From an uncultured Gammaproteobacteria bacterium (GTDB lineage Bacteria; Pseudomonadota; Gammaproteobacteria; PS1; Pseudothioglobaceae), in assembly GCA_929200175.1 (NCBI GenBank), contig CAKMYR010000014.1, positions 1 through 17,750 of the forward strand: DNA of 17,750 bases. The letters are read 5' to 3'. The notes under the pieces are model-generated. The model was given only the letters and a program-made list of their open reading frames with translations. It ran no database searches and had not been told where the DNA came from. This document shows, in pieces, positions 14,111 to 17,750 of this stretch. Made by a program: the position numbers and the translations under genes. Each line of letters begins with the position of its first letter. The first letter of the stretch is position 1.

Positions 14111-14227
14111 AAATAGATTTTTATTTTGCTATGAACCAAATTATACTTAAATAAAAAAAGTAGTATTTAGTTATATAAAAAAATATATATTGCAAGCCAA
14201 ATATTACCAATAAAATTTAGATATTTT
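14111..14227 (-). promoter_or_regulatory. Leader region of prs
   Basis: This 117-base AT-rich gap lies between tRNA-Gln and prs. A TATAAT on the minus strand (14145 to 14140) is 29 bases before the prs ATG, without a clear -35. E. coli prs has a long regulated leader; I cannot see a PurR-like palindrome or strong stem here. There is no obvious terminator after the tRNA, so readthrough from ispE is possible. Confidence 0.35.
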
Positions 14228-14302
14228 TGGCTGGGCTGGCAGGATTTGAACCTGCGAATGACGGGATCAAAACCCGTTGCCTTACCGCTTGGCGACAGCC
14301 CA
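14228..14302 (-). tRNA. glnQ-type: tRNA-Gln (anticodon UUG)
   Basis: A full 75-base cloverleaf on the minus strand: acceptor TGGGCTG/CAGCCCA, discriminator G, encoded CCA, D arm with CGCCAAGCGGTAAGG, anticodon stem ACGGG/CCCGT around loop TTTTGAT (anticodon UUG), and T arm GCAGG-TTCAAAT-CCTGC. The weak first pair (T1-A72), the UUUUGAU loop and the G discriminator match glutamine tRNAs, and size equals that of E. coli. It sits between ispE (15 bases after its stop) and prs, the order seen in pseudomonads, and is likely processed from the ispE transcript. The symbol is only a type label; numbering of tRNA-Gln genes cannot be read from one copy. Confidence 0.96.
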
Positions 14303-14318
14303 ATTAGGTATTTAAAAA

Positions 14319-15152
14319 TTATTTATATCCTGCTGCTACAAACCCAGTCCATTTTTTTGGTAACCCATCTAATGCTACCAAAGCGTCTTTTTTATTTTTA
14401 AATTGTAAAAAGACACAACTTCCAGAACCAGTCATTCTAGGCTGATATAAATAATTCTTGCAATATTTTAAATGATTTAAAGAATTTAAAATATCTTTTT
14501 CTAATTCTATAGCAATTTTTAAACAATCATTATGAGGATTAACTATTTCTGCAAAAGAAGATATTCTTTCTATTTTAGGAGTCATTGTCAATTTTTTACT
14601 AGAGAAAATTTGTTTAGTAGATATATTCTTTTTTATCGAAACTACTAAAAAATAATCTTGCGGTAATTTAATTGGCGTTAAAATTTCTCCAATACCTTGC
14701 GCCCAAGCATTACAACCATTTACAAAAACTGGTACATCAGCACCTAATTTAAGGCCTAATTGCATTAATTTTTGTTTAGAAAACCCTATACCCCATATTT
14801 CATTAAGAGCAATTAAAGTAGTCGCTGCATCAGAGCTGCCACCACCAAGCCCACCACCAATTGGTATATTTTTAGTTAATTTAATTTGAGCCCCAAAATC
14901 AGTTTTAGCTTCTGTTTGTAGTAGTTTAGCAGCTTTAATAACTAAATTTTGAGTTGGCAAAATATCAGAATTATTATCAACAATACTAATAATTCCATTT
15001 TTTGTTGGCTTAAAACTAAGCTTGTCATAATAAGCTATTAATTGAAAAATAGTTTGAATATTATGATAGCCATCATCTCTTTTAGAATTTATATGTAAAA
15101 ATAAGTTAAGCTTTGCTGGCGCTAACCAAATTTTATTAGTTGATTTAATAAT
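14319..15152 (-). CDS. ispE: 4-diphosphocytidyl-2-C-methyl-D-erythritol kinase, non-canonical ATT start
   Basis: GHMP kinase of the MEP isoprenoid pathway, phosphorylating CDP-methylerythritol. The homologous frame extends well beyond its first TTG (14960), with no ATG, GTG or TTG before the stop at 15158-15156. It contains the family N-terminus PAKLNLFLH with the catalytic lysine, and DDGYHNIQT. Starting at ATT (15152), the protein has 277 residues (E. coli 283). PAKLNL is at 12-17, the glycine-rich ATP loop GGGLGGGSSDAA at 99-110, the catalytic aspartate D139 in LGADVPVF, and a C-terminal GSGSCVF. AAAAGGA lies 9 bases before this ATT. A second ATT follows at 15149. Beginning at the TTG would remove 64 residues and the catalytic lysine, so it cannot be right. 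A sequencing error at the start remains possible. Confidence 0.9.
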   Translation of the reverse strand: MIKSTNKIWLAPAKLNLFLHINSKRDDGYHNIQTIFQLIAYYDKLSFKPTKNGIISIVDNNSDILPTQNLVIKAAKLLQTEAKTDFGAQIKLTKNIPIGGGLGGGSSDAATTLIALNEIWGIGFSKQKLMQLGLKLGADVPVFVNGCNAWAQGIGEILTPIKLPQDYFLVVSIKKNISTKQIFSSKKLTMTPKIERISSFAEIVNPHNDCLKIAIELEKDILNSLNHLKYCKNYLYQPRMTGSGSCVFLQFKNKKDALVALDGLPKKWTGFVAAGYK

Positions 15153-15161
15153 TTTTTATTA

Positions 15162-15168
15162 TCCTTTT
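15162..15168 (-). promoter_or_regulatory. Shine-Dalgarno sequence that decides the ispE start
   Basis: On the minus strand AAAAGGA (15168 to 15162) is followed after 9 bases by ATT at 15152, the first codon but one after the in-frame stop. It is among the clearer ribosome-binding sites of the window and points to this ATT rather than to the TTG far downstream. Confidence 0.6.
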
Positions 15169-15186
15169 ATAGCTGATTTAATATAG

Positions 15187-15729
15187 TTAAATTTTCATAA
15201 TATTTTCGCGATAATGTTTTAATTCATCAATTGAATCATATACATCATCAAGCGCTAAATGTTTAGAATGTTTTTTAAAATTATCATCAGTTCTATTTGA
15301 CCATAATTTTTTCAATTCTTTTAAGGTTGAAACATCTATATGGCGATAATGAAAAAAGTCTTCTAATTCTGGCATGTAGTTAGATAAAAATCTTCTGTCT
15401 TGACATATGCTATTACCACACATAGGAGAGGTTTTATAATTTACATATTGTTTTAAAAAACTCAAAGTCTCAGTCTCTGCCTTTCTGTTTGAAATTTTAC
15501 TTTTTTGCACTCTTTTTATTAATCCAGATTGGGTATGATGTTTAGTATTCCATTTATTCATGTTAGCTATAATATCATCATCTTGATAGATAGCTAAGTT
15601 TGGACCTTTTGCTATTATTTCTAAATTTTTGTCGGTAACTACAGTTGCGATTTCAATAATAAAATCTTTTTCAGGGATTAATCCAGTCATTTCTAAATCA
15701 ATCCAAATAAGATTTGTTTTTTTATCCAT
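15187..15729 (-). CDS. orn: Oligoribonuclease
   Basis: 3'-5' exoribonuclease of the DEDDh family that degrades RNA fragments of two to five nucleotides to mononucleotides, the last step of RNA decay; it also clears linear pGpG where cyclic di-GMP is used. Orn is essential in E. coli. The 180 residues differ from E. coli Orn (181) by one, and all five catalytic residues fall one position earlier as expected: D11 and E13 (WIDLEMTGL), D111 (CQDRRFL), H157 (KHLAL) and D162 (ALDD). The active site is complete. The gene starts two bases after the trpD stop, so it is translated from the trpD message, and ispE follows after a 34-base gap. Confidence 0.97.
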   Translation of the reverse strand: MDKKTNLIWIDLEMTGLIPEKDFIIEIATVVTDKNLEIIAKGPNLAIYQDDDIIANMNKWNTKHHTQSGLIKRVQKSKISNRKAETETLSFLKQYVNYKTSPMCGNSICQDRRFLSNYMPELEDFFHYRHIDVSTLKELKKLWSNRTDDNFKKHSKHLALDDVYDSIDELKHYRENIMKI

Positions 15730-15731
15730 TA

Positions 15732-16751
15732 TTAAAATTTGTTACTAAATTCAATTAAATCATTTAGTTTTTGATAGGCTAAACCATTATCTAGAATTTT
15801 AATAGCGTTATTAATTCCAGATTGTAAAGAACTTTCAATATTAGCAACATAAATAGCAGCTCCAGCATTTAACGCTATAATATCTTTAGCTGTACCTTTT
15901 TCGCCATTTAAAGCTTGTTTTATAAGGGCTAAAGATTGTTTGGAATCTTTTATTTTTATATCCTCTAAATTACCCAATTCTAAACCAAAATCATTAGGAT
16001 TAATAGTGTAATTATTTATTTTTCCATTTCTTAACTCAGCGACAAAAGTATCCGCTGCAATAGATATTTCATCTAATCCATCATAAGAATGTACTACCAT
16101 AGCATTTTTAGTGCCAAGTGATTTTAGTGCATTTGTAATTGGCGTAACTAATTTTTTATCATATACTCCTATAATTTGATTTGGTACTTTTGCTGGATTA
16201 GTAAGAGGACCTAAGATATTAAAAATAGTACGAGTATTTAGTTCTTTACGCGGTTTTATAACATGTTTTACTGCATTATGATGATTTGGCGCAAACATAA
16301 ATCCAATCCCAATTTTTTCAATACATTTGCTAACATTTTCTGGACTTATATTAATATTAATACCTGCTTCTTCTAATAAGTCTGCACTTCCAGATTTAGA
16401 AGAAACAGCACGATTGCCGTGTTTTGCTACTTTTGCTCCTGCTGCTGTTGTTACAAAAGCACAAGCAGTAGAAATATTAAATAAATTAAGTCCATTACCT
16501 CCAGTACCACAAGTATCAATTAAAAAATTATTATCTTTTACTATTACATTATTTGCCATAGCGCGCATTACTTTTGCCGCTGCTGTGATTTCTTGTACAC
16601 TTTCGCCTTTGATAGCTAGGCCAATTAGAAATCCTCCAATTTGAGAATCTGTAGTTTTGCCGGTCATAATATCATTCATAACATCAAGCATTTGCTCTTC
16701 TGTTAAATCTTTTTTTGATACTATTAATTTAATTGCTTGTTGTATATTCAT
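15732..16751 (-). CDS. trpD: Anthranilate phosphoribosyltransferase
   Basis: Second step of tryptophan synthesis: transfers phosphoribose from PRPP to anthranilate. Type III phosphoribosyltransferase of 339 residues, standard for a stand-alone TrpD (not fused to TrpG). The helical N-terminal domain is followed by the PRPP-binding CGTGGNG (81-87), ISTA (93-96) and KHGNRAVSSKSGSADLLEE (110-128). Then come the anthranilate-site stretch APNHHNAVKHVIKPRKELNTRTIFN and GPLTNP. The start overlaps the end of pepP by 23 bases, and orn follows two bases after the stop. No other trp gene is in the window, so the tryptophan genes are not in one operon here, and attenuation by a trp leader is not seen. Confidence 0.97.
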   Translation of the reverse strand: MNIQQAIKLIVSKKDLTEEQMLDVMNDIMTGKTTDSQIGGFLIGLAIKGESVQEITAAAKVMRAMANNVIVKDNNFLIDTCGTGGNGLNLFNISTACAFVTTAAGAKVAKHGNRAVSSKSGSADLLEEAGININISPENVSKCIEKIGIGFMFAPNHHNAVKHVIKPRKELNTRTIFNILGPLTNPAKVPNQIIGVYDKKLVTPITNALKSLGTKNAMVVHSYDGLDEISIAADTFVAELRNGKINNYTINPNDFGLELGNLEDIKIKDSKQSLALIKQALNGEKGTAKDIIALNAGAAIYVANIESSLQSGINNAIKILDNGLAYQKLNDLIEFSNKF

Positions 16752-17750
16752 TTTTATTCATTAATTTTTCTATATCTTTAATGTTTTTAATTAGACCACT
16801 AGTTAATACTTGATTACCATTTTTTGTAACTAATACATTGTCTTCAATACGAATACCTATATCCCAGTACATTGGATCTATTTTATCATTTTTGCTAATA
16901 TAAATACCGGGTTCTACTGTAGTAACCATACCTGTCTTAAACTTTCTATATTTATTTTTTTGCTTGTATTCACCAACATCATGGACATCAAGTCCTAGCC
17001 AATGACAAGTACCATGCATGTAAAATTGTGCTAGGTTGTTATCTTGTAAAATTCCTAGTTTTTTTAATCCATCTTTAATTATTCGTACTGCAATTTTATG
17101 AGGATTTATTATTGATTCATTAACTTTAACACTTTCAATAGCTGCAAGCTGGGCTTTAAGTACTATTTGATAGATTTGTTTTTGGGCTTTATTAAATTTA
17201 CCATTTATAGGAAATGTACGAGTAATATCTGCTGCATAGCCCTCAACCTCACAGCCAGCATCTATTAGTAATAATTGATTATTTTTTAAAGATTTGTTGT
17301 TTTTAATATAGTGTAAAGTGCAAGCATTTTTACCGCCAGCTACAATTGGCTGATATGCATGTTCACAATTATTTTTTTTAAATTCTGAATCAAAAATACT
17401 AGCAATTTCAAATTCAAACATATTGGCTTTGGTTTTTAACATGGCCGTTTTATGGGCTTTAATAGATATATCTGCTGCTTTTTGCATTATTTTAATTTCT
17501 TCAGGTTTTTTAATTAATCTCATTTCATGCAAATATTTGGTATAAGAATGATATTTAGATTTTTTTAATAACAAAAGTATTTCTTCGTCTATATTAGTTG
17601 GCTTAAAGTCGTAATATATATTTTTATTTTTGCTAATTAATTTAGGCAGGATTTGTTGTAATTCATTAATAGAATAAGATTTATCAGCTTTTAGTGTTGA
17701 TAATGCTTTTTTAACTCCTAAGCGTTCTCCATCCCAAATTTCTTTAAGTT
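16729..17750 (-). CDS. pepP: Xaa-Pro aminopeptidase (aminopeptidase P), 5' end outside the window
   Basis: Manganese-dependent peptidase of the M24B pita-bread fold that removes N-terminal residues before proline. The metal ligands are all visible: D in LLIDAGCE, D in AADITRTF, H in MHGTCHWLG, E in VEPGIYI and E in GIRIEDNV. The frame stays open from 17574 to the right edge without a stop, and reads I-W-D-G-E-R-L-G-V there, matching the end of the E. coli PepP N-terminal domain (IWxGxRLG). The TTG at 17574 is therefore internal and the start lies beyond the window. About 340 residues are present of some 440 expected. It is the first visible gene of the minus-strand block and overlaps trpD. 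In E. coli pepP precedes ubiH; here trpD follows instead. Confidence 0.95.
   Translation of the reverse strand, partial: LKEIWDGERLGVKKALSTLKADKSYSINELQQILPKLISKNKNIYYDFKPTNIDEEILLLLKKSKYHSYTKYLHEMRLIKKPEEIKIMQKAADISIKAHKTAMLKTKANMFEFEIASIFDSEFKKNNCEHAYQPIVAGGKNACTLHYIKNNKSLKNNQLLLIDAGCEVEGYAADITRTFPINGKFNKAQKQIYQIVLKAQLAAIESVKVNESIINPHKIAVRIIKDGLKKLGILQDNNLAQFYMHGTCHWLGLDVHDVGEYKQKNKYRKFKTGMVTTVEPGIYISKNDKIDPMYWDIGIRIEDNVLVTKNGNQVLTSGLIKNIKDIEKLMNKNEYTTSN

Noticed and set aside
14319..14960. ispE as a 213-residue protein starting at TTG 14960
   Set aside because: The homologous frame continues 64 codons upstream through the PAKLNLFL kinase motif, so this start cuts off the catalytic lysine.
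16729..17574. pepP as a complete protein starting at TTG 17574
   Set aside because: The same frame is open to the window edge and encodes a recognisable end of the N-terminal domain, so the TTG is internal.

Overview
The window is AT-rich (GC about 30% by eye) and packed with chromosomal housekeeping and biosynthesis genes. Several gene neighbourhoods are gammaproteobacterial: ispE–tRNA-Gln–prs, rpoD followed by an Ile2-type tRNA, a small lipoprotein gene before lysA, and nudE. There are no mobile elements, CRISPR arrays, phage genes or long non-coding stretches. Low GC, very short spacers and intact amino-acid and NAD pathways fit a reduced or streamlined gammaproteobacterium, for example a sulfur-oxidising symbiont or its planktonic relatives. 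That placement is inference; no gene here is diagnostic of the lineage.

Layout. From 38 to 1429 (minus) lies cysS, with a possible next gene running off the left edge. A divergent intergenic region follows (1430-1516). From 1517 to 10472 twelve plus-strand genes are packed head to tail: a 2-Cys peroxiredoxin, a 57-residue rubredoxin, leuB, nudE, aat, a 42-residue LptM/LppL-type lipoprotein, lysA, yhbY, gnnA, gnnB, lpxB and nadC. This run meets a minus-strand block tail to tail, and nadC and cysQ overlap by 18 bases. Read in the direction of transcription, the minus block is pepP (5' end outside the window), trpD, orn, ispE, tRNA-Gln(UUG), prs, rpoD, tRNA-CAU (probably Ile2) and cysQ.

How the genes work together. 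gnnA, gnnB and lpxB form an overlapping lipid A unit. It predicts that the 3-hydroxyl of the glucosamine precursor is replaced by an amine, giving a lipid A with additional amide-linked acyl chains. The peroxiredoxin and rubredoxin genes are adjacent and may be functionally linked. leuB, lysA, trpD and nadC are single members of longer pathways whose partners lie elsewhere. aat, cysS, yhbY, orn and the two tRNAs serve translation and RNA turnover; prs supplies PRPP to nadC and trpD.

The main annotation corrections are these. ispE has no ATG, GTG or TTG start at its true N-terminus and most likely begins at an ATT codon behind a good Shine-Dalgarno sequence. lysA begins at a TTG, or has a one-base slip after an upstream ATG. 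yhbY starts at 6219. pepP is open through the right edge. I did not find an entirely new system here; the lipid A unit and the unusual starts are the most informative points.
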